Source: Flavobacterium sp.
Lineage (GTDB): Bacteria > Bacteroidota > Bacteroidia > Chitinophagales > Chitinophagaceae
NCBI GenBank assembly: GCA_030053925.1
Contig: JASGCX010000009.1
Coordinates: forward strand, 1-64,000
Length of the DNA stretch: 64,000 nt
Reading direction: 5' to 3'
Both the position numbers and the translations under genes were made by a program. Within the stretch, counting starts at the first letter, position 1. Every line of letters starts with the position of its first letter. Shown in pieces: positions 29,901 through 37,597 of this stretch. The notes beneath the pieces are model-generated. The model saw only the letters and a list, made by a program, of their open reading frames with translations, searched no databases and had not been told where the DNA came from.

Positions 29901-30030
29901 TATAATTGAATTACCAGCAGACAAAGAATCAGAAGTCAGTATTGACAGAAGACCCGACAATGCAAAACTATTTGCCTCTGATACTGCTGCTGCATTTGCA
30001 TTTTGGTTGATTTTAAAAACATACGAGTAA
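26923..30030 (+). CDS. GAP1-like GTPase-associated protein fused to C-terminal PNP/nucleosidase domain
   Basis: N-terminus QQAYYGEVNRAHSCIIQTT...ALPPGVELTPYLSGVAFSKQYIFTKTFPDPFATRAGMVFTHALIL; C-terminus VVILTAIQEEYLAVKEHL...MMMFVGIAGSRKPNDFKIGDVIFPDKIYYYEGGK...SSAVEMEGYGFVKAAS...VGVVRGISDI. Confidence 0.85.
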   Translation: MQISLEENKIIIQQAYYGEVNRAHSCIIQTTNDSELTSLLIAFSDRPAALPPGVELTPYLSGVAFSKQYIFTKTFPDPFATRAGMVFTHALILNFYDISSVNNLDDILYYFVNEVPKERTELKPITISISKENSISANRVQPKFIQETIAAFISGTYPVLFSGSIDSFKIALQKIWNSPNTEFRKKIKFRTSFTPSDLDGTKDLTIVSIQKEFLPKWTGQKIIQSENNKQVEITSHSEALFLGHKKDNPFYSFLIELNVIQSDFQVFGQCDKVYNDYISLDKVDDANILRQDIRLLTKISPSPNDGRKVKERFIKRLEELIQNGKDSNIKALRNIEWSAFDNGEAKGKGIVYDFIANELFKATKIPLLSELLNIACSEQPKIWWHNSIQEYFKIPLANYTKPLLENLWKLIDDSEQSCKNVFSLVNVSTESEHSLRNSIPVKIKDETSKALEAISKKRKWFLFHADLLLKHLLTDKAIVKQLVIEESLSLKDSVGVKYLFEKLNDKELIALTLSTIDTKLIQLTVERISKDKSLLKEIDVSIPCWLTIWSMTLNKTRNISAGIEGKEQAIINSVFDLLVKETPIQEVIIELIASSTFADITNYKQRDKLWKVIPTKFTEIFLSVTSKKVVQQLLSGKVDVSTIENQLSTKITSDSFMSNFLDEHKNDIGSVIKVYESFPNLKDDFLSEYISYYRNSIIEIDAKNLGTLVSKNKFNKSAKSIYEKSKYNHTFRAAFEICKDLVTIGFWDSFFPSSDKQKKYKHETSNMPQSKQNDLPTVVILTAIQEEYLAVKEHLTNVVDGDRNNTDYEIGIFEYNGKGIANVIIRECGAKNTTASQETERAINYFNPNMMMFVGIAGSRKPNDFKIGDVIFPDKIYYYEGGKAALNSFKARPDAVSPTFELLEKAKKERKKKDWRAMIKGNYSDSVKANIGIIASGEQLIDHHDSEIGKLLNVHYNDSSAVEMEGYGFVKAASRQGSETKNIIVGVVRGISDIIELPADKESEVSIDRRPDNAKLFASDTAAAFAFWLILKTYE

Positions 30031-30039
30031 GAACTGATA

Positions 30040-30387
30040 ATGGCAATAGACTCTTTACAAACTTTAGATGTGATTGAAGCAATGGAAAATTTCATTGCAA
30101 GAAAAAGACCACCTAAACAAATCAGACGTAAATTGGATTTAGGATATAAAATTGCAGAACAAAGTATCATTGTGTTTGAGATAAGACCACAGTGGGACAA
30201 GCCAGAATTAATCAGAGAACATCCTCTTGCCAAGACAACTTTCGTGAAAGCAAAAAATCAGTGGAAAATATTTTGGTTAACAGCGGATTTAAATAGGCAC
30301 AGTTATTCACCAAAGCCGACAGTCACAACAATAGAGGAATTCAATAAACTTGTTGAAGAAGATAAACATCATTGCTTCTGGGGATAA
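30040..30387 (+). CDS. DUF3024 family protein
   Basis: RPPKQIRRKLDLGYKIAEQSIIVFEIRPQWDKP...AKTTFVKAKNQWKIFWLTADLNRHSYSPKPTVTTIEEFNKLVEEDKHHCFWG; begins 10 bp after the previous stop. Confidence 0.8.
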   Translation: MAIDSLQTLDVIEAMENFIARKRPPKQIRRKLDLGYKIAEQSIIVFEIRPQWDKPELIREHPLAKTTFVKAKNQWKIFWLTADLNRHSYSPKPTVTTIEEFNKLVEEDKHHCFWG

Positions 30388-30392
30388 AAGGA

Positions 30393-30512
30393 ATCCAACA
30401 CACCAAGGCACAGGCAACACTCTAAGGTTGGACACAGACCCACATTATAGATAAACGAGGAGAAGGGCGAACGTACAACATGGGGTTTGCCAAAATACGG
30501 GCTGACGGAAGT
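30393..30512 (+). repeat. Right copy of the divergent ~115-bp boundary element
   Basis: Head ATCCAACACACCAAGGCA, tail GGGCTGACGGAA; 105 bp between head and tail starts. Confidence 0.55.
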
Positions 30513-30741
30513 TATCTTCAGCTTTTTGTAATTCTATTGTGCTTCATATCCAGCTTGTCGTAATTCTATTTAGCTTTTGTTTGTTATCTTCATCATCAGT
30601 TTTTCAATCGGCTTTAGTTGCCGGGCGGACACAGCAACAATTCCAGCCCTGCAGCAATACCTGCCCATTTGCAGTAATTTTTTTAAACTCTCAACTTTAA
30701 AGCTAAATATAATTTTAATAACACAAAAAACGACAACTGCT

Positions 30742-30837
30742 ATGAACAAAAAATTAATTATCTCTACCCTTAGAAAAAATGGTTATAAAGTTGGTGCAAT
30801 AAAACGAGCAATTGGAAGATTACATTCACCCAAATAA
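30742..30837 (+). CDS. Possible 31-aa microprotein
   Basis: MNKKLIISTLRKNGYKVGAIKRAIGRLHSPK; basic; the longer upstream ORF is not credible. Confidence 0.3.
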   Translation: MNKKLIISTLRKNGYKVGAIKRAIGRLHSPK

Positions 30838-30930
30838 TAATCGTTCAGACATAATTTGTGTTTATGGCAATTGGTATTACTAATAATACTCAAATTAGAA
30901 CACCGAGGGAAATTTTAAAACTAAATAATA

Positions 30931-31104
30931 ATGATTAACAATAAAACAATACCAGCACCAATAGTGGGTTTTAATGCCGTTGAAGCAATGCGTGAAGCAA
31001 GAGAAAAATTAAGCGAAAAATATTGGCAGCACACGGATGTATTAAAAAAAGACATGCTAGAAGTTAGAAAAAAATACAATTTTAAACCTTCAAAAACAAA
31101 TTAG
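30931..31104 (+). CDS. Possible 57-aa small protein of unknown function
   Basis: MINNKTIPAPIVGFNAVEAMREAREKLSEKYWQHTDVLKKDMLEVRKKYNFKPSKTN read directly from sequence; below the ORF track size cutoff. Confidence 0.4.
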   Translation: MINNKTIPAPIVGFNAVEAMREAREKLSEKYWQHTDVLKKDMLEVRKKYNFKPSKTN

Positions 31105-31359
31105 TGGTGTTTTCTTTAACACATTACATCTCATTTTATGGCAGCTACTACAGCAATCGTCCTGCAATCACAGCAGCAGCAATACATACATTCAACGATA
31201 TTTATACGGCACCTTCGGAATTCCTCAGCATTTGCCGGTTCAAACCTTGCAGGCGCAGTTAGAGATGTTGCAATTCAAGCAGTTATTCTCGGTGACAGCG
31301 TTGTGGATGATACACTTTTTGCTTCTAGTTTTTATATTTACTTGCCTAAACTTTACTGT

Positions 31360-31710
31360 ATGAATAACACACGAATATTTAAGTTGGCTTTTGCAAGTGT
31401 GTACCCTCACTATGTACAAAAAGCAGAGAAAAAAGGGCGTACAAAAGCCGAGGTAGATACCATTATTTGCTGGCTTACAGGCTACACGCAACAAGGGCTG
31501 CAACAGCAAATAAACCAAAGAACTAACTTTGAAACGTTTTTTGCTCAAGCACCACAAATAAACAACAACGTTAATAAAATTACTGGTGTTATTTGTGGGT
31601 ACAGAGTAGAAGATATTGAAGACAAATTAATGCAGCAAATACGCTACATGGATAAACTAATAGATGAATTGGCTAAAGGCAAAGCCATGAACAAAATATT
31701 GAGAAGTTGA
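31360..31710 (+). CDS. DUF2200 family protein
   Basis: [45 protein letters not shown]...[45 protein letters not shown]; start moved from 31138 to 31360. Confidence 0.85.
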   Translation: MNNTRIFKLAFASVYPHYVQKAEKKGRTKAEVDTIICWLTGYTQQGLQQQINQRTNFETFFAQAPQINNNVNKITGVICGYRVEDIEDKLMQQIRYMDKLIDELAKGKAMNKILRS

Positions 31711-31833
31711 ATGTTGCAATGTTTTTATTTGGCTTAGTAAGTGGTTGTTTTTATAATCTTGTAGTAATAACCCACCACTTGTTGTACAATATTGGCATTA
31801 CTTTGTAAAACTTGACAACTTTAAAATAACACT

Positions 31834-32196
31834 ATGCTAAACAATGCAACTTCTATAAGGCCATTTATTGGGTCAAAAAACTTTGTAGAGTCAAGTAATT
31901 TTTATAAAGATTTGGGCTTTCAAGAAGTGGTTTTATCGCACAACATGAGTTTATTTAAAACCAATAGTATTGCCTTTTATCTGCAAGATGCTTATGTGAA
32001 AGATTGGGTAGGTAATACCATGATTTTTGTAGAAGTAGCCGATGTAGAAGCCTTTTGGCAACAATTAGTATCGCTTAACCTAACAAGTAAATATCCCAAA
32101 GCCAAGCTAGTACCTGTTAAATATTTAGATTGGGGCAGCGAATGTTTTGTACACGACCCTGCCGGAAACTTGTGGCATTTTGGTATGTTTAAGTAA
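31834..32196 (+). CDS. VOC / glyoxalase-bleomycin-resistance family protein
   Basis: RPFIGSKNFVESSNFYKDLGFQEV...ECFVHDPAGNLWHFGMF. Confidence 0.85.
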   Translation: MLNNATSIRPFIGSKNFVESSNFYKDLGFQEVVLSHNMSLFKTNSIAFYLQDAYVKDWVGNTMIFVEVADVEAFWQQLVSLNLTSKYPKAKLVPVKYLDWGSECFVHDPAGNLWHFGMFK

Positions 32197-32369
32197 TAGC
32201 CACAAAGGCACTAATTAAATAAGTATCACTAACAAATACCTTGGGCAACTTTGTGTATTTCAGCTTTTTTGGCTCTTAATTGTTTATTTTCTAACGAATG
32301 TTAATTTAAAGTGACCAAAATTCCAGTAATTTTCAATTACTTTGGAGCGTTAACCAAAACGATTATAGT

Positions 32370-35264
32370 ATGCGTAAAACAAAACAACTGTTGCTAACAG
32401 CAGTAATCATCCTCTCTAGTATCTGTGAATTACTAGCACAATCTAAAATTAGTGGTAAGGTTACCGATAGTAAAGGTGCACCTATTGAAAACGCCACTGT
32501 TAAGTCTTTAACTACAAAGGCAAAAGCCATCACCAATAAAGATGGCACTTTTACAATTGCGGTAGCCGAGAACCAATCTATTGAAATTAGTTCTGTAGGC
32601 TATAAAACCAAAACTGTTTTGGTGAAAGGTGTTACTGTAAATGTAAGTTTAGAAACTGCTGTAGACAATCTTGACGAAGTGGTATTGGTAGGTAGTAGAA
32701 AAGGTGGGCGTGTAAAAACAGAGTCGCCTGTACCTGTTGATGTTATTAATATAAACCAAATAAGTGCGCCTACGGCAAAAGCCGATTTAACATCGGTTTT
32801 AAACTATGCAGCGCCTTCATTTAACTACAACAAACAAAGTGGTTCTGATGGTGCTGACCATATAGACCTAGGTACTTTGCGTGGTTTAGGTCCCGACCAA
32901 ACTTTGGTATTAATTAATGGCAAGCGCCGCCACCAAACTGCTTTTGCGGCCTTATTTGGTACAAGAGGTAGAGGTAATTCGGGTGTAGATTTAAACGCTT
33001 TTCCACAAGCTTCGGTTGATAGAATTGAAATATTGCGTGATGGTGCATCTGCACAATACGGTTCTGATGCGATGGCCGGTGTTATCAACTTAATTCTTAA
33101 GAAAAATATTAACCAATTAAGCGTAAATGCTGGCTGGAGCGGCTATTACGATACCAAGTTTAATGCATTAAACTTCAACGAAACCAATCAATATTACACA
33201 GGTAACAAAATTGATGGCGGTACTTTTAGTTTTTCAGCCAATAATGGTGCTGCTATTGGTAAGCATGGTGGTTTTATTAACGTATCAGTATCGTTTACAA
33301 ATCAAGGTAAAACCTTTAGACAAGTAGGCAACGAGAATTGGCAAACCAATGCGAATGCATTACCATTTGCCAATAGTGGTCGTAGAGCATTTGGTGATGG
33401 TTCTATTACCACTACGGGTGCTATGTACAATATGGAAATACCAACAAGTGCAAGCGGCAAAACCACTTTCTATTCATTTGGAGGTGTTAATTACAAAGCC
33501 TCAGATGCCTATGCTTACACAAGAAACTGGAGTAAGAAACCAGAGCGTTTTCCAGTAAACATAACAGGTTCAGATGGTCAGGGCAATTCAGTTGGTAGTC
33601 CTATATATGTACCATCTATTATGCGCAAAACAACCGATGGCGAAACTTATTACAATCCACATATTCAAACACATATCAGCGATCTTTCTTTTGCCGCTGG
33701 TATTAAAGGCGATGCGGGTAAAGAATGGCAATGGGATTTAAGTGATGTTATTGGCAGAAACGATTTTCATTATTTTGGAGATCAAACATTTAACACATCA
33801 AATATTGGCAATATTACCCAAACTCGTTTTGATGATGGCGGATTTAACTTTTTGCAAAATACCCTTAACCTAGATTTAAGTAAAACGTTTAAGCATGTTG
33901 CCGAAGGTTTAAATATTGCTTTTGGTATAGAACATCGTTACGAAAAATACACCATTTACGCAGGCGAAGAAGCGTCGTATAAAAATTATAGTACTAAACC
34001 TTTCCATTGGGCAAAGTTTGACAACAACGGTAACAAAGATTCGGTACGTTTTCAAGCCGCAGGCGCTCAAGGTTTCCCTGGTTTTAGTCCTTCAGATGTT
34101 GTTGCTGCCAATAGAAACAACGTTGGTTTCTATGCCGATGCAGAATTGAATGTAACTAAAAAATGGCTAGTAGATGGTGCTGTACGTTTTGAAAACTATT
34201 CAGATTTTGGTGCGGTAGCTACTTTCAAGTTGGCTTCTCGTTATAAACTTACTAGTAATTTTAACTTGCGAGGTTCTGTAAGTACAGGTTATCGGGCACC
34301 TTCATTACAGCAAATTTATTTCAGCAATACCTTAACCTCTTTCAGCGGTGGTAAGCTAGTGCAATCTCGTATTGCAAGCAATAAAGATGCCGTTACAAGA
34401 ACTGCTGGTATACCAGATTTGAAACAAGAAACATCTGTAAATACTAGTGTTGGTTTTAGCTGGAAAGCTGCTAAAAACCTAACCTTTACGGTAGATGGTT
34501 ATATGGTAAAATTAAAAGACAGAGTGGTGTTATCGGGCTTGTTTAGTGCAGGTGACCCAACTTTACCAACTGCATTTACCAATGCTTTAAATGCTATTGA
34601 TGTATCTACTGCTCAGTTTTTTGCAAATGCCGTAAACACTACCAATTATGGTGTTGATATTGTTGCAGATTATACCAAGAAATGGGGTAACAAAAGCCTG
34701 AAAGTATTATTGGCTGGCAACATGCAAAACATGACTATTGACGAAATACACGTGCCAACTGCCTTAAACAGTACGCCCTTAAACAGAAAAACATTCTTTA
34801 GCGATAGAGAAGAAGCTTTCTTAATTGCATCTGCACCAAAAGCTAAGTTTACTTTAAACATAGATTATACAGCGGGTAAATTAGGCTTAGGAACACATAT
34901 TACCTCGTTTGGTAAAATACGATTAATGGGCTTTGGCGACGCTGCTAGCCCTGCTGGCGACAACCCTAACTATTCGGGCATTAACCCAATGGTACCTACC
35001 GATGCTAACCCCAATGTGTATGTGCCAGAAGTGTTTAATTACAATGCTAAGTTTGTAACAGATGTATATGCTTCATACAAAATTTGTAAAAAAGCAACGC
35101 TATTCTTAGGTGCTGATAACTTGTTTAATGTACATCCCGATTTAGGTGTCAATCAACAAGCAAAATATTGGGCTGGCGACAACGAATCGGGCGGACCTTG
35201 GGATTCTGTACAAATGGGCTTTAATGGCCTACGTTTGTTTACTAAGTTGGTGATTAATTTTTAA
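32370..35264 (+). CDS. TonB-dependent receptor
   Basis: CarboxypepD_reg-like N-terminus (KISGKVTDSKGAPIENATVKSL), plug LRGLGPDQTLVLINGKRRH, IEILRDGASAQYGSDAMAGVINLILK, C-terminal barrel. Confidence 0.95.
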   Translation: MRKTKQLLLTAVIILSSICELLAQSKISGKVTDSKGAPIENATVKSLTTKAKAITNKDGTFTIAVAENQSIEISSVGYKTKTVLVKGVTVNVSLETAVDNLDEVVLVGSRKGGRVKTESPVPVDVININQISAPTAKADLTSVLNYAAPSFNYNKQSGSDGADHIDLGTLRGLGPDQTLVLINGKRRHQTAFAALFGTRGRGNSGVDLNAFPQASVDRIEILRDGASAQYGSDAMAGVINLILKKNINQLSVNAGWSGYYDTKFNALNFNETNQYYTGNKIDGGTFSFSANNGAAIGKHGGFINVSVSFTNQGKTFRQVGNENWQTNANALPFANSGRRAFGDGSITTTGAMYNMEIPTSASGKTTFYSFGGVNYKASDAYAYTRNWSKKPERFPVNITGSDGQGNSVGSPIYVPSIMRKTTDGETYYNPHIQTHISDLSFAAGIKGDAGKEWQWDLSDVIGRNDFHYFGDQTFNTSNIGNITQTRFDDGGFNFLQNTLNLDLSKTFKHVAEGLNIAFGIEHRYEKYTIYAGEEASYKNYSTKPFHWAKFDNNGNKDSVRFQAAGAQGFPGFSPSDVVAANRNNVGFYADAELNVTKKWLVDGAVRFENYSDFGAVATFKLASRYKLTSNFNLRGSVSTGYRAPSLQQIYFSNTLTSFSGGKLVQSRIASNKDAVTRTAGIPDLKQETSVNTSVGFSWKAAKNLTFTVDGYMVKLKDRVVLSGLFSAGDPTLPTAFTNALNAIDVSTAQFFANAVNTTNYGVDIVADYTKKWGNKSLKVLLAGNMQNMTIDEIHVPTALNSTPLNRKTFFSDREEAFLIASAPKAKFTLNIDYTAGKLGLGTHITSFGKIRLMGFGDAASPAGDNPNYSGINPMVPTDANPNVYVPEVFNYNAKFVTDVYASYKICKKATLFLGADNLFNVHPDLGVNQQAKYWAGDNESGGPWDSVQMGFNGLRLFTKLVINF

Positions 35265-35286
35265 TAGCAACCAAATTAAAGTATTT

Positions 35287-35313
35287 AGCTGGAGATTTTT
35301 CTCCAGCTTTTTA
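35287..35313 (+). terminator. Rho-independent terminator after TonB-dependent receptor
   Basis: AGCTGGAG-attttt-CTCCAGCT followed by TTTTT. Confidence 0.85.
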
Positions 35314-35330
35314 TTATCAAATAGTATTGT

Positions 35331-36230
35331 ATGAAGCAATTAGTAGCAATTTTAAGTGTTGTATTATTACTGGTAAATGGTGTAGCTGCCCAAAACAAAA
35401 CCGTGGTATTTCAATCAGATTTTGGATTGAAAGATGGTGCTGTATCGGCTATGAAAGGTGTAGCAATGGGTGTAAATAAAGACTTAAAACTCTATGATTT
35501 AACCCACGAAATTCCAGCTTACAATATTTGGGAAGCAGCCTATCGATTAGAACAAACCGTACCTTACTGGCCTGTAGGTACCGTATTTGTTTCGGTGGTA
35601 GATCCTGGTGTTGGTAGCAGCCGAAAGTCGGTAGTAGTAAAAACTAAAACAGGACATTTTATTGTAACACCAGATAATGGTACCTTAACGTTAATAGCCG
35701 AAAGCCTTGGTATTGTTGAGCGCAGAGAAATTGATGAAGCCGTTAATCGTAGAAATGGCTCGCAGCAATCTTATACTTTTCATGGCCGAGATGTATATGC
35801 TTTTACTGCTGCAAAATTGGCTGCAGGTATTATTACAATTGCCCAAGTAGGCAAGTTATTACCAACTAATGAAGTAGTAAAAATTTCGTACCAAAAAGCC
35901 GCTTTTGAAGGTGATAAATTAAAAGGCAATATTTCAATTTTAGATGTACAGTATGGCAATGTTTGGACCAATATTACTGCTGATTTATTCAAGAAAATGA
36001 ATGTTAGCTATGGTACAAAACTTTGGGTAAAAATTTATCACAACGGCATCATTGTATTCTCGCAACATGCACCATACGAAGCTACTTTTAGTGCTGTGCC
36101 TGTGGGTAAACCATTATTGTATTTTAATAGCTTAATGCAAGTATCAGTAGCACTTAATCAAGAAAGTTTGGCAGGTAATTATCATATAGGTAGTGGCAGC
36201 GAATGGAGTATTGAAATTTTGAAAATGTAG
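35331..36230 (+). CDS. SAM hydroxide adenosyltransferase family protein (DUF62-like)
   Basis: VVFQSDFGLKDGAVSAMKGV, LTHEIPAYN, VVDPGVGSSRKSVVVKT, FIVTPDNGTLT, FHGRDVYAFTAAKLAAG. Confidence 0.85.
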   Translation: MKQLVAILSVVLLLVNGVAAQNKTVVFQSDFGLKDGAVSAMKGVAMGVNKDLKLYDLTHEIPAYNIWEAAYRLEQTVPYWPVGTVFVSVVDPGVGSSRKSVVVKTKTGHFIVTPDNGTLTLIAESLGIVERREIDEAVNRRNGSQQSYTFHGRDVYAFTAAKLAAGIITIAQVGKLLPTNEVVKISYQKAAFEGDKLKGNISILDVQYGNVWTNITADLFKKMNVSYGTKLWVKIYHNGIIVFSQHAPYEATFSAVPVGKPLLYFNSLMQVSVALNQESLAGNYHIGSGSEWSIEILKM

Positions 36231-36260
36231 CAATAAGGCTAAAATATTTTTCTTTGTTTG

Positions 36261-36292
36261 AAAGCAGCTATCTTTTGAAAGCTGCTTTTTTG
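36261..36292 (+). terminator. Rho-independent terminator
   Basis: AAAGCAGCT...AGCTGCTTTTTT hairpin with T-run. Confidence 0.75.
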
Positions 36293-36394
36293 TTAAGTAA
36301 AACTTATTTTGTGCATAAACAGATACTTTATTTAACATAGTACCATTGTAAATATTATATTTGTAGCAATAAAAATCGCCAACCACCCATTTTT

Positions 36395-37492
36395 ATGCGC
36401 AAATTCTTATTATTCCTATCAAAAACCGATACTTCTGTAATTGAAAAATGTAGCGAAGCCACCAAAAATATTCAAGCATCTTTAGGCTTTTTTGTATTGC
36501 TAACAGGTGTTTTGGCTTTTATTTCGGGAAGTTTGGCCGTATCTAATATGTTTATTAATGCCAATGCAATAACTGGCAAGCCACAAATGGCATTTGTTGG
36601 TTGGCTGTTTTCTAGCATCATAGGTTTGGTGTATGCAACCTTAATAATGGCTATTGATAGAGAAATTGTAGCAGCTTCAACTAAGTGGGCTGTTGTACTG
36701 AGAATTCCTTTGGCTATCATCATCAGTTTGGTAATTTCAGTACCAATAGAATTACAATTGTTTGATGCAAGAATTACTAAGCGATTGGTAGAAAATATGC
36801 GTATTGAAAACCAGCAATTAGCCGAGAAAGTACACCAAAAAATGGTGCCTTTTGAAAGCCGTAGAGATACTTTACAGAAAATAAAAAATGCTGCATTAAG
36901 AGATCGTACCAATTGGAGCAACATTATGGATATAGAAGTAGTGGGCACATTACGTGATGGTAAACAACGCCCTGCTGGTAAAGGCAATGCCTATAATTCT
37001 GCCAAAAATAATAAGGATGAAGCCAACATTTTAATCAATAGAACCGATAGTGAATTGGTAAAAGTTCAGCAGCAAATTTGGGGGCTACAATCACAAACAG
37101 ATTCTACTGTAAAGGTGGATAGAATTGACCAATCGTACGATTTACTATCTAAATATACAGCCTTGCAGGAAGTAAAAGCGACCGATAAAACAGGGGCTGC
37201 CGGCACAATGAGTTTGGGTATAACATTGTTGTTTTTATTGTTTGAACTCATTCCTTCCATCATGAAATTATTACTGCCAAAAACTGAATATGATATCTTA
37301 ATAGACATCAGACGAAACCTAAACATTAACACGGCCAATAAAATATTTACCCAAGCCAATACAGAATACAATGGTTTAAATATTGATGCCATTACTGCAA
37401 GAAATCCAGTAATTATTAGCAAAGTGTTTCAATCGCAAGGCGATGTGATTTTAGAAGATTTGGCAAAAGAAAATAAAGCAACAACAGTGTAG
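36395..37492 (+). CDS. DUF4407-like integral membrane protein
   Basis: Several TM helices, MAIDREIVAAS, long coiled-coil central region. Confidence 0.65.
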   Translation: MRKFLLFLSKTDTSVIEKCSEATKNIQASLGFFVLLTGVLAFISGSLAVSNMFINANAITGKPQMAFVGWLFSSIIGLVYATLIMAIDREIVAASTKWAVVLRIPLAIIISLVISVPIELQLFDARITKRLVENMRIENQQLAEKVHQKMVPFESRRDTLQKIKNAALRDRTNWSNIMDIEVVGTLRDGKQRPAGKGNAYNSAKNNKDEANILINRTDSELVKVQQQIWGLQSQTDSTVKVDRIDQSYDLLSKYTALQEVKATDKTGAAGTMSLGITLLFLLFELIPSIMKLLLPKTEYDILIDIRRNLNINTANKIFTQANTEYNGLNIDAITARNPVIISKVFQSQGDVILEDLAKENKATTV

Positions 37493-37597
37493 TATTCTTT
37501 ATTTCGTGCATCATTCTGTTTAAATAATCAATCTTATCGTAAGTCTATCGTTATCATTGCATAAAATTGAGTATTTCTGCGCAGAGTTATTACCATA

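Noticed and set aside
23658-30512. Calling the flanking elements integron attC sites
   Set aside because: Heads fit RYYYAAC but a clear GTTRRRY end box and an integrase are not seen; kept only as an unnamed boundary element.
31138-31359. N-terminal extension of the 31138 ORF
   Set aside because: The DUF2200 match begins at Met 31360; the upstream 74 codons look like non-coding accessory DNA.
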